Assembly (NCBI GenBank): GCA_900547555.1
Contig: URHG01000045.1
Location: 1 to 21,907 of the forward strand
Source: an uncultured Porphyromonadaceae bacterium
Lineage (GTDB): Bacteria > Bacteroidota > Bacteroidia > Bacteroidales > UBA11471
DNA length: 21,907 bases
Reading direction: 5' to 3'
The position numbers were made by a program, and so were the translations under genes. Positions 1 through 7,164 of this stretch are shown here, in pieces (position 1 is the stretch's first letter; every line of letters begins with the position of its first letter). The notes under the pieces are model-generated. The model was not told the DNA's origin. It worked only from the letters and a program-made list of their open reading frames with translations, and did not search any database.

Positions 1-1
1 G

Positions 2-2413
2 AAGCGTACCAAACCCAGTTACGAAGAAGAATATAAGGCAGATGCCCCGATGAACGAACGTTCGGGTTATGGACATGGATATACATTTCCCTGCTTGTTC
101 AAGGTGGGGGATGACGGCTGGGTACTGCTCAGTGAAACCGGAGTGGACAGCCGTTATTGTGGCTCGCGTTTGAGTGATTGGGATAACGGCGTGTATCGCA
201 TTGCTTTCCCCATGCCGGAAGAGAACAACGGCAATGGAACGGTGGCACCTGCCTTTTCCCTGCCGGGCTCCACGCCGTGGCGTACTGTGACGGTGGGGGA
301 AACCTTGAAGCCGATTGTGGAAACCACCGTCCCCTGGGATGTAGTGGAACCACGCTATACCACCACCCATGATTACAAGCCGGGCCGTGGCACATGGAGC
401 TGGATTCTCTGGCAGGACGGCAGCATCAACTACGACGACCAGGTGCGCTATGTTGACTTGGCAGCCGCCATGGGATACGAATATGTATTGATTGACAACT
501 GGTGGGACAACAACATCGGTCGCGACCGCATGGAACAGTTTATCAAGTATGCCCGTAGCAAGGGTGTGGAGGTATTCTTGTGGTATAGCTCCAGTGGTTA
601 CTGGAACGATATAGAGCAGAGTCCCGTCAACCGGATGGATAACTCCATTGCCCGCAAGCAAGAGATGCGCTGGTTGCAAAGCCAGGGTGTGAAGGGTATC
701 AAAGTAGACTTCTTCGGCGGTGACATGCAAGAGACCCTGCGTTTGTACGAGGAGATTCTGAGCGATGCCGACGACCACGGTCTGATGGTTATCTTCCACG
801 GCTGTACCTTGCCTCGCGGCTGGGAACGGATGTATCCCAATTACGTAGGCAGCGAGGCGGTGCTGGCTTCCGAGAATCTGGTATTTAGCCAGCATTTCTG
901 TGATAACGAGGCCTTCAATGCCACGCTGCACCCTTTCATCCGCAATGCTGTGGGATGCATGGAGTTTGGCGGTGTGTTCCTGAACAAGCGTTTGAACCGG
1001 GGGAACAATGGTGGAACTACCCGTCGCACGACGGATGTATTCCAGTTAGCAACAGCTGTATTGTTCCAGAACCCTATTCAGAATTATGCTTTGGCACCCA
1101 ACAATCTGACAGATGCCCCGCAAGTTTGCCTGGACTTTATGAAACAGGTGCCTACTACATGGGATGAAACACGCTTTATTGATGGTTATCCTGGAAAATA
1201 TGCAGTCGTTGCACGTCGTCACGGTAAGCAATGGTATGTAGCGGCTGTTAACGGTACAAAAGAAGTGCTGAAACTGAAACTCGAATTGCCTATGCTGGCA
1301 GGACAGACTCTTTCATTCTATAATGATGATAAAGAACTGCAACCTCAGTTGCAAACTCTGAAACTGAAAGCTGACGGCAAATTCCAACTGACCCTCCAAC
1401 CGCAAGGTGGTGCCGTACTGGTTCAGGATTGGAAAACGAATGAAAAGGAAATGGGAGCCTATCTGTTTACCTATTTCAAAGATGATACACATAGTTTATA
1501 TTTCGCAGTCAGTGATGACGGATATACATTTACGGATGTAAATAACGGTCAGCCCATTATTGCCGGTGATACGATTGCCGAACAGAAAGGTATCCGTGAT
1601 CCGCATATCTATCGTGCACCGGATGGTACTTTCTACATTGCCATGACCGACCTGCACATCTTTGCCCAGCAGAAAGGTCTGCGCAACACCGAGTGGGAGC
1701 GTGATGGAGCCAAATACGGCTGGGGCAACAACCGCGCACTGGTTCTCATGCGATCGACCGATCTGATACACTGGACGCGGTCGAACGTCCGTCTCGACAC
1801 GGCTTTCCCGGGATATGAGGAAGTAGGTTGCGCATGGGCTCCCGAAACGATTTACGACCAAACCGAAGGTAAATTGATGATATACTTTACCATGCGTTTC
1901 GGAAACGGAAGAAACGAACTTTACTATGCCTATACCGATGACGATTTTACCCACCTGACAAGTGAACCGAAACCACTCTTCGACTACCCCAAAGATTTTT
2001 CTTATATCGATGGAGATATTACCCAAGTGGACGGACAGTATCATCTCTTCTATGTGGCACAGGAAGGATGCGCCGGCATACGCCAAGCTGTCTCGGATTC
2101 GATTCACAGCGGATATGTCTACGACGATGCGTGGTACGATGTAGAACCGAGGGGTTGCGAAGCTCCCAATATATGGAAACGAATAGGAGAAAACCGATGG
2201 GTGCTGATGTATGACATATACAGCATAAAACCGCACAATTTCGGATTCAGAGAGACAAGCGATTTCAAAACATTCACCGACCTCGGTCATTTTAACAAAG
2301 GTGTTATGAAGGCCACCAATTTTTCTATTCCCAAACACGGAGCCGTCATACATCTCACAGCCAAAGAAGCAAGGCGACTGGCCCGCCATTGGGGAAGCAA
2401 CCTGAAATTCTAA
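2..2413 (+). CDS. GH97-GH43 fusion glycosidase, 5'-truncated by window edge
   Basis: The reading frame is open from base 2, so the gene starts outside the window; 803 codons are visible. Residues here are counted from the internal Met at base 50. Residues 1 to about 460 match the catalytic barrel and C-terminal beta domain of GH97. The stretch KVDFF carries Asp220, at the place of the nucleophile of retaining GH97 enzymes (alpha-galactosidase/beta-L-arabinopyranosidase type), and Glu269 or Glu275 in YVGSEAVLASEN is the likely acid/base. The N-terminal beta-sandwich is missing. Residues about 468-787 are a GH43-like five-bladed propeller: RDP at 516-518, DGD at 654-656 and EAP with Glu704 as likely acid. 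The frame is unbroken across the junction. Base composition drops after about base 1170: 57% GC at 421-480 versus 32% at 1441-1500 by hand count. Probable role is removal of galactose or arabinopyranose plus arabinose/xylose from plant polysaccharide. Family assignment is strong; substrate is inferred. Confidence 0.85.
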   Translation, partial: KRTKPSYEEEYKADAPMNERSGYGHGYTFPCLFKVGDDGWVLLSETGVDSRYCGSRLSDWDNGVYRIAFPMPEENNGNGTVAPAFSLPGSTPWRTVTVGETLKPIVETTVPWDVVEPRYTTTHDYKPGRGTWSWILWQDGSINYDDQVRYVDLAAAMGYEYVLIDNWWDNNIGRDRMEQFIKYARSKGVEVFLWYSSSGYWNDIEQSPVNRMDNSIARKQEMRWLQSQGVKGIKVDFFGGDMQETLRLYEEILSDADDHGLMVIFHGCTLPRGWERMYPNYVGSEAVLASENLVFSQHFCDNEAFNATLHPFIRNAVGCMEFGGVFLNKRLNRGNNGGTTRRTTDVFQLATAVLFQNPIQNYALAPNNLTDAPQVCLDFMKQVPTTWDETRFIDGYPGKYAVVARRHGKQWYVAAVNGTKEVLKLKLELPMLAGQTLSFYNDDKELQPQLQTLKLKADGKFQLTLQPQGGAVLVQDWKTNEKEMGAYLFTYFKDDTHSLYFAVSDDGYTFTDVNNGQPIIAGDTIAEQKGIRDPHIYRAPDGTFYIAMTDLHIFAQQKGLRNTEWERDGAKYGWGNNRALVLMRSTDLIHWTRSNVRLDTAFPGYEEVGCAWAPETIYDQTEGKLMIYFTMRFGNGRNELYYAYTDDDFTHLTSEPKPLFDYPKDFSYIDGDITQVDGQYHLFYVAQEGCAGIRQAVSDSIHSGYVYDDAWYDVEPRGCEAPNIWKRIGENRWVLMYDIYSIKPHNFGFRETSDFKTFTDLGHFNKGVMKATNFSIPKHGAVIHLTAKEARRLARHWGSNLKF

Positions 2414-2463
2414 ATGCCAGTCTGCTTAGCCATAAAAGGGGTGTGTCAAAATGAATGACAACT

Positions 2464-2555
2464 TGTCATTCTGAATGGAACAACGTGGAATGAAGAATCT
2501 CCGGCAAAGAGAGTGTATGGCATGAGATCTCTTACGTTCGTTCGAGATGATATGG
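2464..2555. repeat. Interspersed repeat, copy A
   Basis: Begins TGTCATTCTGA and contains GAAGAATCTC, then AGAG, then a TATGGCATGAGATCTCT block and a CGAGATGATA end. Copy C at 2604-2688 shows the same order of blocks, so these are two diverged copies of an element of about 85-92 bp. The TGTCATTCTGA...GAAGAATCTC core resembles dispersed intergenic repeats I know from Bacteroidales genomes. No coding potential is seen. Confidence 0.65.
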
Positions 2556-2556
2556 C

Positions 2557-2590
2557 TGTCATGCTGAAAGGCTTTGCCTTGGAGAGTCTC
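2557..2590. repeat. Interspersed repeat, partial copy B
   Basis: Partial copy between A and C: TGTCATGCTGA, then a mini-hairpin AAGGC-TTT-GCCTT, then GGAGAGTCTC. It stops before the second half present in A and C. Confidence 0.55.
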
Positions 2591-2603
2591 ATTTCAAGTA
2601 CAA

Positions 2604-2688
2604 TGTCATTCTGAGGGGAGTAACCCCGAAGAATCTCTATCTAAGAGACGGTGAATATGAGATCCCTCATGTACATGTCGAAATGGTA
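2604..2688. repeat. Interspersed repeat, copy C
   Basis: TGTCATTCTGA, then a mini-hairpin GGGG-AGTAA-CCCC, then GAAGAATCTC, AGAG, TATGAGATC and CGAAATGGTA. Same block order as copy A; the mini-hairpin sits where copy B has a different but also self-complementary sequence. Confidence 0.65.
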
Positions 2689-2772
2689 AGCCGGGAGCAT
2701 TCCTTCCGGTTCGGTGGACAATCATTGTATTGTTGAGATCCTTACGGAGAAAGTCGTTTTGTAGGTATGAGG

Positions 2773-2831
2773 CCGATAAATATATAGAGCGAGGCCCGGG
2801 ATTCCCGGGCCTCGCTCTATATATTTATCGG
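2773..2831. terminator. 59-bp perfect palindrome, likely bidirectional terminator
   Basis: Arms 2773-2801 and 2803-2831 are exact reverse complements (29 bp each) around a single T at 2802. The core is GC-rich (GAGGCCCGGGA) and the outer part A/T-rich (CCGATAAATATATAGAG). It lies 11 bases past the trpB2 stop and between two convergent genes, which suits a shared terminator. There is no classical T-run after the stem, and the arms are far longer than a usual terminator. Confidence 0.6.
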
Positions 2832-2842
2832 AAAGAAACCGT

Positions 2843-4204
2843 TTAGATGATTTTTTCGAGTTGTTCCACATTCCGTGCCACCTCTTCGTCGGTAACTTCG
2901 TAGTTCCGCAAGTCGTTGGAAATATACTGGTCGTATGCAGTCATATCGATGAGACCGTGCCCCGAGAGGTTGAAGAGAATTACCTTCGATTTGCCTTCGC
3001 GTTTGGCTTGTTCGGCTTCGCGTATGGCGGTAGCGATGGCGTGCGACGATTCGGGCGCAGGTATGATGCCCTCGGTCTGGGCGAATATCGTTGCTGCGTT
3101 GAACGTTTCGAGTTGAGGTATGTCCACAGCTTCCATCAACCCGTCTTTGTGGAGCTGGCTTACGATAGAACCTGCACCATGATAACGGAGTCCGCCGGCA
3201 TGTATGTTCGATGGTGCGAAATTGTGTCCGAGCGTGAACATGGGAATCAGCGGTGTGTAACCGGCCTCGTCTCCGAAGTCGTATTGGAAGACGCCCCGGG
3301 TGAGTTTCGGGCAGGAGGCAGGTTCGGCTGCGATGACACGGACATTTTTGTTTTCGTTCAGCTTATGGCGGAGGAAGGGGAAAGAAAGTCCCGAGAAATT
3401 GGATCCGCCACCGAAGCAGGCGATGACGACATCGGGATATTCTCCGGCCATTTCCATCTGCTTTTCCGCTTCGAGACCGATGACGGTCTGGTGCAGCATG
3501 ACATGGTTGAGTACGCTACCGAGGGTGTATTTACAGTTGGGTGTCTGCATAGCCAGTTCTACGGCTTCGGAGATAGCCGTGCCCAAACTGCCCTGATAGT
3601 TGGGGTGTTCGGTAAGAATTTTACGTCCGGCTTTAGTACTCATACTGGGAGAGGCGATGACTTGTGCGCCGAATGTCTGCATGATCGATCGCCGATAAGG
3701 TTTCTGGTGATAGCTGACTTTGACCATATATACGGCCAATTCGAGCCCGAAAGCTTTGGCGGCGAATGAGAGAGCTGCTCCCCATTGGCCGGCTCCGGTT
3801 TCGGTCGTGATATTGGTTACGCCCTCTTTTTTGCAGAAGTAGGCTTGTGCGATGGCCGAGTTGAGTTTATGAGATCCTATGGGACTGACGCTCTCGTTTT
3901 TGAAATAGATATGGGCCGGGGTGTCGAGGTATTTTTCCAGTCCGTAAGCGCGCACCAGTGGGGTGGGACGCCATATTTTGTACATGTCGCGCACCTGTTC
4001 GGGTATTTCGATCCAAGCATCGGTCTGATTCATTTCCTGATGCGACAACTCTTTGGCGAAAAGAGGGTAGAAGTCTTCCTCTTTCATCGGTTCATGTGTC
4101 TGCGGATTCAGTGGCGGCAGGGGTTTGGTTTTCATATCGGCGACGATATTGTACCATGCCGTAGGAATGTCTTTTTCCTGTAATAAAAACTTTTTTGTAC
4201 TCAT
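2843..4204 (-). CDS. trpB: Tryptophan synthase beta chain, TrpB2 type
   Basis: PLP enzyme joining indole to serine (or O-phosphoserine in some TrpB2 members) to give L-tryptophan, in the cytoplasm. The 453 residues match the longer TrpB2 class rather than the trp-operon TrpB1. The TrpB2 hallmark RDMYKIWRPTPL is at about 72-83, and the PLP-binding lysine is Lys113 in GSHKLNSA. TETGAGQWG with catalytic Glu135 follows, and a GGGSN phosphate-binding loop lies further on. ATG at 4204 fits the family start. No trpA or other trp gene adjoins it, so it appears monocistronic, ending at the 2773-2831 palindrome. Its expression is very likely set by the Trp attenuator immediately upstream (4240-4360). 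That link argues that this solo TrpB2 serves tryptophan synthesis or indole salvage rather than an unrelated lyase reaction. Confidence 0.93.
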   Translation of the reverse strand: MSTKKFLLQEKDIPTAWYNIVADMKTKPLPPLNPQTHEPMKEEDFYPLFAKELSHQEMNQTDAWIEIPEQVRDMYKIWRPTPLVRAYGLEKYLDTPAHIYFKNESVSPIGSHKLNSAIAQAYFCKKEGVTNITTETGAGQWGAALSFAAKAFGLELAVYMVKVSYHQKPYRRSIMQTFGAQVIASPSMSTKAGRKILTEHPNYQGSLGTAISEAVELAMQTPNCKYTLGSVLNHVMLHQTVIGLEAEKQMEMAGEYPDVVIACFGGGSNFSGLSFPFLRHKLNENKNVRVIAAEPASCPKLTRGVFQYDFGDEAGYTPLIPMFTLGHNFAPSNIHAGGLRYHGAGSIVSQLHKDGLMEAVDIPQLETFNAATIFAQTEGIIPAPESSHAIATAIREAEQAKREGKSKVILFNLSGHGLIDMTAYDQYISNDLRNYEVTDEEVARNVEQLEKII

Positions 4205-4239
4205 ATGGTTGATATTTTGTTTTTATGATATTTTAAAGC

Positions 4240-4275
4240 AAAAAAAAGGCTTGTCGCGGTCGGACAAACCTTTTT
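4240..4275 (-). terminator. trp attenuator terminator hairpin
   Basis: Read on the minus strand: stem GGTTTGTC/GACAAGCC (one G-U pair) extended by A/U pairs, a 7-base loop, then eight U residues from the A-run at 4240-4247. It sits 36 bases before the trpB2 ATG and after the leader peptide, as an intrinsic attenuator terminator should. Confidence 0.88.
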
Positions 4276-4305
4276 GATATAATAAGAGGTTGTGTCTTAC
4301 GACCG
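4257..4305 (-). promoter_or_regulatory. trp antiterminator pairing (competes with terminator)
   Basis: Plus-strand 4257-4270 (CGGTCGGACAAACC) is complementary to 4288-4305 (GGTTGTGTCTTACGACCG) with a small bulge, so the RNA can form a long stem that uses the 5' arm and loop of the terminator. A further 6-bp pairing, AGGTTG over the Gly-Trp codons (4326-4331) with CAACCT (4287-4292), can sequester the antiterminator strand. This gives the four-segment arrangement of classical Trp attenuation. A Bacteroidetes trp leader motif has been described by comparative genomics, and this may be a member of it. Confidence 0.8.
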
Positions 4306-4306
4306 A

Positions 4307-4360
4307 TTAGGATTGTAAGCTGCGCCAACCTTGCCAACTTCTTGTATGTGCGAAATTCAT
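4307..4360 (-). CDS. trpL: trp leader peptide (17 aa, two Trp codons)
   Basis: Short ORF MNFAHTRSWQGWRSLQS with Trp at positions 9 and 12, stop TAA at 4309-4307. Trp is otherwise rare, and two in 17 residues is the signature of a tryptophan-sensing leader. Its stop codon abuts the antiterminator strand. A ribosome finishing translation would therefore cover that strand and let the terminator form, while one stalled at the Trp codons would free it. It starts about 20 bases after the predicted transcription start. The function is inferred from position, codons and RNA pairings. Confidence 0.85.
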   Translation of the reverse strand: MNFAHTRSWQGWRSLQS

Positions 4361-4381
4361 TTATGGGGTTTTATTTCGAGG

Positions 4382-4413
4382 CAAAAATAGGGAAATAAAT
4401 CGAATGTCCCAAC
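4382..4413 (-). promoter_or_regulatory. Promoter of trp leader/trpB2
   Basis: On the minus strand the -7 box TATTTTTG (4382-4389) matches TAnnTTTG, and GTTG (4410-4413) lies 20 bases upstream as a -33 element. Transcription would start near 4378, giving a short 5' end before the leader ATG at 4360. Confidence 0.65.
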
Positions 4414-4449
4414 AGATCGTCGTATTTAAATTTTGTTTTATGGCTTTTT

Positions 4450-5826
4450 TTATTTGATGAGGCTGTTTAAGTAACACTCTATGTTGGTATATTCATTGTT
4501 TAGGGTGTAAAGAGAAGCGTCGGTCGGATCGTGAGGATCGAGACCGTGTTTCTTTTCCCATTTATCGGGTATTCCGTCGCCATCGCTGTCTTTCCGAGGC
4601 TTTTTCGATTTTAGTTCGGGCCACCCGCCTACGTCTTCGGGAGTATTGATGATACCGTTGTTCCCGAATGTACCGATACCTTTCTTTACTTGGCGCAGAA
4701 CCTCTTTGTCGTAGCTGTCTCGGGAATGGCTGCAACCGGCCGATTCCAATACTCTCCGGTAGGCTTTGACAGGGGTATCTTCTTCTATCGGTTCATACGG
4801 GAAAGGAGTGGAGACTATGCAGGTGGGTGTCTCTTCTCCTTGCGAAAGGACTGCGTCGGGAGATATGTCCGAGGTTTTCTTGGTATTTTGTGCGGTCGGA
4901 ATATAGATTTTCCCGGGACGGTCGGTAATTGCGTTGTAGTTGTTTTGTGTTACATCATTGTCACCATCCATTACGTTACCAGCGACATAATAGCGTCCTG
5001 TCCCGTCATCGGCCACGTCGAGCAGGCGATGGTGTTGCGATGCCGGTCCCGGTTTGTAGTAGTTGTTCACGATGTTTATTTCGGCGTGATGTCCTCCGCC
5101 GTAAGCGGTTTTGAACCCCCAGTTGTATATGACGTTATTGCGGTAATCGACCCATTTTGTCCCGTCGACCGATGCAAAACGGGGATTGCGGCTTGCGTGG
5201 TTGGCCAACAGATTGTGATGGAATGTCGCTTTGTAGCCACCCCAAATACCTCCGAAACCGTGACTGCCTTTGGTGTGTATAGAGGTATGCAGGCTGTGTG
5301 TAATCAGACACCATTGTACGGTAAGGTTTTCGGTTTTGTAGATAGACAGGCATTCGTCAATGCTCCAACTTACGGATATGTGGTCGAGTATGACGTTTTT
5401 CTGCCCGTAGCGTCCGCCTCCCACGCCGTCGCTGTCTCTGTTATGCCGGTCGCCCACACGCACTCTTATATAGCGCACGATGACATTGCTGGCGTTTATG
5501 GTCAACGGGTAGTCTTTCAGGCAGATGCCATCGCCCGGAGCCGATTGTCCGGCAATAGTGATGCTGTCGTTGTTGATGCGGAGCGGCGATTTCAACTCGA
5601 TAGTCCCGTCTACGGCGAAGACCACGATACGGGCGCCTTTTTGTTCGACGGCATTTCGTAAACTTCCTTCACCGCTGTCGTTCAAGTTTGTAACGGTGAG
5701 GACTTTTCCGCCGCGTCCTCCTGTCGTGTATTTGCCGTACCCTTCGGCTCCCGGAAATGCGATGGTTTGGGATTGGACAGTAAAAACGATGCATAATACC
5801 GAAATTATGAAAAATATATTCTTCAT
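4450..5826 (-). CDS. Secreted pectate lyase-like protein, polysaccharide lyase family 1
   Basis: A 458-residue protein with an N-terminal signal sequence (MKNIFFIISVLCIVFTVQSQ) directing export. The mature part starts with the family's FPGAEGYG-TTGGRGG motif and is a right-handed beta-helix. DHISVSWSIDE at about 148-158 supplies the calcium-binding acidic residues. SRNPRF at about 212-217 carries the arginine expected to abstract the proton in beta-elimination of polygalacturonate. The C-terminus has a DSDGDGIPDKWE calcium-loop motif with GLDP, a thrombospondin type-3-like segment common in Bacteroidetes PL1 proteins. It lies upstream of trpB2 on the same strand, but the latter has its own promoter. 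No SusC/SusD pair is visible nearby. Start chosen because the signal peptide follows directly. Family assignment is strong; exact pectin substrate is not shown. Confidence 0.9.
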   Translation of the reverse strand: MKNIFFIISVLCIVFTVQSQTIAFPGAEGYGKYTTGGRGGKVLTVTNLNDSGEGSLRNAVEQKGARIVVFAVDGTIELKSPLRINNDSITIAGQSAPGDGICLKDYPLTINASNVIVRYIRVRVGDRHNRDSDGVGGGRYGQKNVILDHISVSWSIDECLSIYKTENLTVQWCLITHSLHTSIHTKGSHGFGGIWGGYKATFHHNLLANHASRNPRFASVDGTKWVDYRNNVIYNWGFKTAYGGGHHAEINIVNNYYKPGPASQHHRLLDVADDGTGRYYVAGNVMDGDNDVTQNNYNAITDRPGKIYIPTAQNTKKTSDISPDAVLSQGEETPTCIVSTPFPYEPIEEDTPVKAYRRVLESAGCSHSRDSYDKEVLRQVKKGIGTFGNNGIINTPEDVGGWPELKSKKPRKDSDGDGIPDKWEKKHGLDPHDPTDASLYTLNNEYTNIECYLNSLIK

Positions 5827-5981
5827 GGTATGGGAAGGTTAGGTTGTAGTGTGTTTTTTAGGGAAATGGTATGGAATAAAGCCGAGAGGGAAAATAAATG
5901 TCCTGCGCAATGTTTACGTATATATCGACGGTAAATTTCCGTGCAATATGTTTATCATGGTCGTCTGATTATTGTGTATGA

Positions 5982-6012
5982 CAAAGATAAAAGAAGTTTT
6001 CTGCTTGTACAA
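5982..6012 (-). promoter_or_regulatory. Promoter of the PL1 gene
   Basis: Minus-strand TATCTTTG (5982-5989) matches TAnnTTTG, with TTG (6010-6012) 20 bases upstream. It predicts a leader of about 150 nt before the ATG at 5826, long for this genome, in which I see no convincing terminator. The divergent intergenic stretch 5827-6203 otherwise holds only this and the promoter at 6191. Confidence 0.55.
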
Positions 6013-6190
6013 TAAGATTGTGTATTTTGTTATGAATCATTTATTTGTATATCTTATATGATTGCGGTGTGGGGAGGAATAGAAGTTGGGTAACGAATGT
6101 TAGTGTTGTAACTCGCTGAAAACAGGTTATGATAGGAGTTTGCTTCTCGTTTTTTTAATAAGAGAGGAGTGCCGAAAATTTTTTTTTTGC

Positions 6191-6198
6191 TACCTTTG
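6191..6198 (+). promoter_or_regulatory. -7 box five bases before an ATG
   Basis: TACCTTTG fits TAnnTTTG exactly and ends five bases before the ATG at 6204. The transcription start would then fall at or next to the start codon, giving a leaderless or nearly leaderless mRNA. No good -33 TTTG is seen at the usual distance; a T-run precedes the box. Confidence 0.55.
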
Positions 6199-6203
6199 TA
6201 CCG

Positions 6204-7112
6204 ATGCTTACTATTACCAAACATATCGAATATCTGTTGACCGAGCACGATTGCGTGTTGATTCCCGGTTTGGGAGGCTTTGTGATGCAAGACCTGCCCG
6301 CCCGCTTTGTTCCCGACGGGAATATGTTTTACCCACCCTCGCGTTCTATCGTTTTCAATCCGACACTTACTTATAATGACGGGTTGTTGGCAGCCTCGCT
6401 CATGCGGGCTCGACAGATAGGTTATGAGCAGGCTTCGCAGTTTATCGACCGGGAAATCGATACGTTACGGGTTCTCTTGAAGCGAGAGGGCGATCGGGTA
6501 ACATTCGGAAATATAGGCGTCTTTGTACTTACCGAGGATAATACGTTGTCATTTGAAGCCTCTCCCGATTACCTGTTGAATCTCAATTATTTCGGATTGC
6601 CGGCCGTAACGTTGTTACCGGAGAAGGAAGTGGCGGGAAGTGGGAGCGAACGCCGGGAAAAAATATCATCTCGTACCGATTCCGGCGAGCGTGTCATTCA
6701 TTTTTCCATTCGTCGTCGGGTACTCAATCGTGCAATGGTTGCTGTCGCTGCTGTCATCGTGTTGTTCCTTACATCTATTCCTCTTGCGAATAGACCGGAA
6801 GTTGATCAGGCAGCCCTTACGTTTACGACGATTACCGATGATGTCAACAATCGGGTGGCTGAGGGAGAGTATCTCATTGTCGTATCTACACTTACCTCTC
6901 GGGAAAATGCATGGTTACAACTGCAAAAGTTCCATAACGAAGGCGTTGCCGATCCTATATTTCTTTATGAAGACGGTCGCCGGACATACCTGTATACCCG
7001 TTCGTTTTCCGATCGTAGAGAAGCCTATGCTTTCTTGAAAAAGCAACAGAACGAGAAAAACGAAATTTTTCCCGGAGCGTGGGTTATGAAAGTAAAAGAT
7101 TCATCGAAATAA
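6204..7112 (+). CDS. HU-CCDC81-like and SPOR domain inner-membrane protein
   Basis: 302 residues. Positions 1 to about 140 resemble the Bacteroidetes CCDC81-like HU domains: MLTITKHIEYLLTEHDCVLIPGLGGFV, then FNPTLTYNDGLLA, and a second part with a VTFGNIGVF strand. A basic segment (RRRVLNRA) precedes one hydrophobic helix at about 175-195 (MVAVAAVIVLFLTSIPLA). The C-terminal 80 residues (EYLIVVSTLTSRENAWLQL onward) look like a SPOR peptidoglycan-binding domain. The likely topology is a cytoplasmic HU part and a periplasmic SPOR part, so the protein could link chromosome or cytoplasmic partners to septal or denuded peptidoglycan; that role is inference. The start is fixed by the conserved N-terminus of the family. 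It stands alone, converging on the TetR gene with a shared terminator. Confidence 0.85.
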   Translation: MLTITKHIEYLLTEHDCVLIPGLGGFVMQDLPARFVPDGNMFYPPSRSIVFNPTLTYNDGLLAASLMRARQIGYEQASQFIDREIDTLRVLLKREGDRVTFGNIGVFVLTEDNTLSFEASPDYLLNLNYFGLPAVTLLPEKEVAGSGSERREKISSRTDSGERVIHFSIRRRVLNRAMVAVAAVIVLFLTSIPLANRPEVDQAALTFTTITDDVNNRVAEGEYLIVVSTLTSRENAWLQLQKFHNEGVADPIFLYEDGRRTYLYTRSFSDRREAYAFLKKQQNEKNEIFPGAWVMKVKDSSK

Positions 7113-7130
7113 TTGTATTATGGATAAAAT

Positions 7131-7163
7131 AAGAAAAGCCCGTCTTAAACGGGCTTTTCTTAT
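7131..7163. terminator. Bidirectional intrinsic terminator
   Basis: AAGAAAAGCCCGT-CTTAA-ACGGGCTTTTCTT is a perfect hairpin with an A-run on one side and a T-run on the other. It lies between convergent genes ending at 7112 and 7165, so it can serve both strands. Confidence 0.9.
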
Positions 7164-7164
7164 T

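Noticed and set aside
1496..2389. 297-codon minus-strand ORF
   Set aside because: Antisense to the GH43 domain; no domain recognised.
2861..3769. 302-codon plus-strand ORF
   Set aside because: Antisense shadow of trpB2; no recognisable protein pattern, and the opposite strand is a clear PLP enzyme.
4690..5661. 323-codon plus-strand ORF
   Set aside because: Antisense to the PL1 gene; low-complexity Val/Cys-rich reading with no domain.
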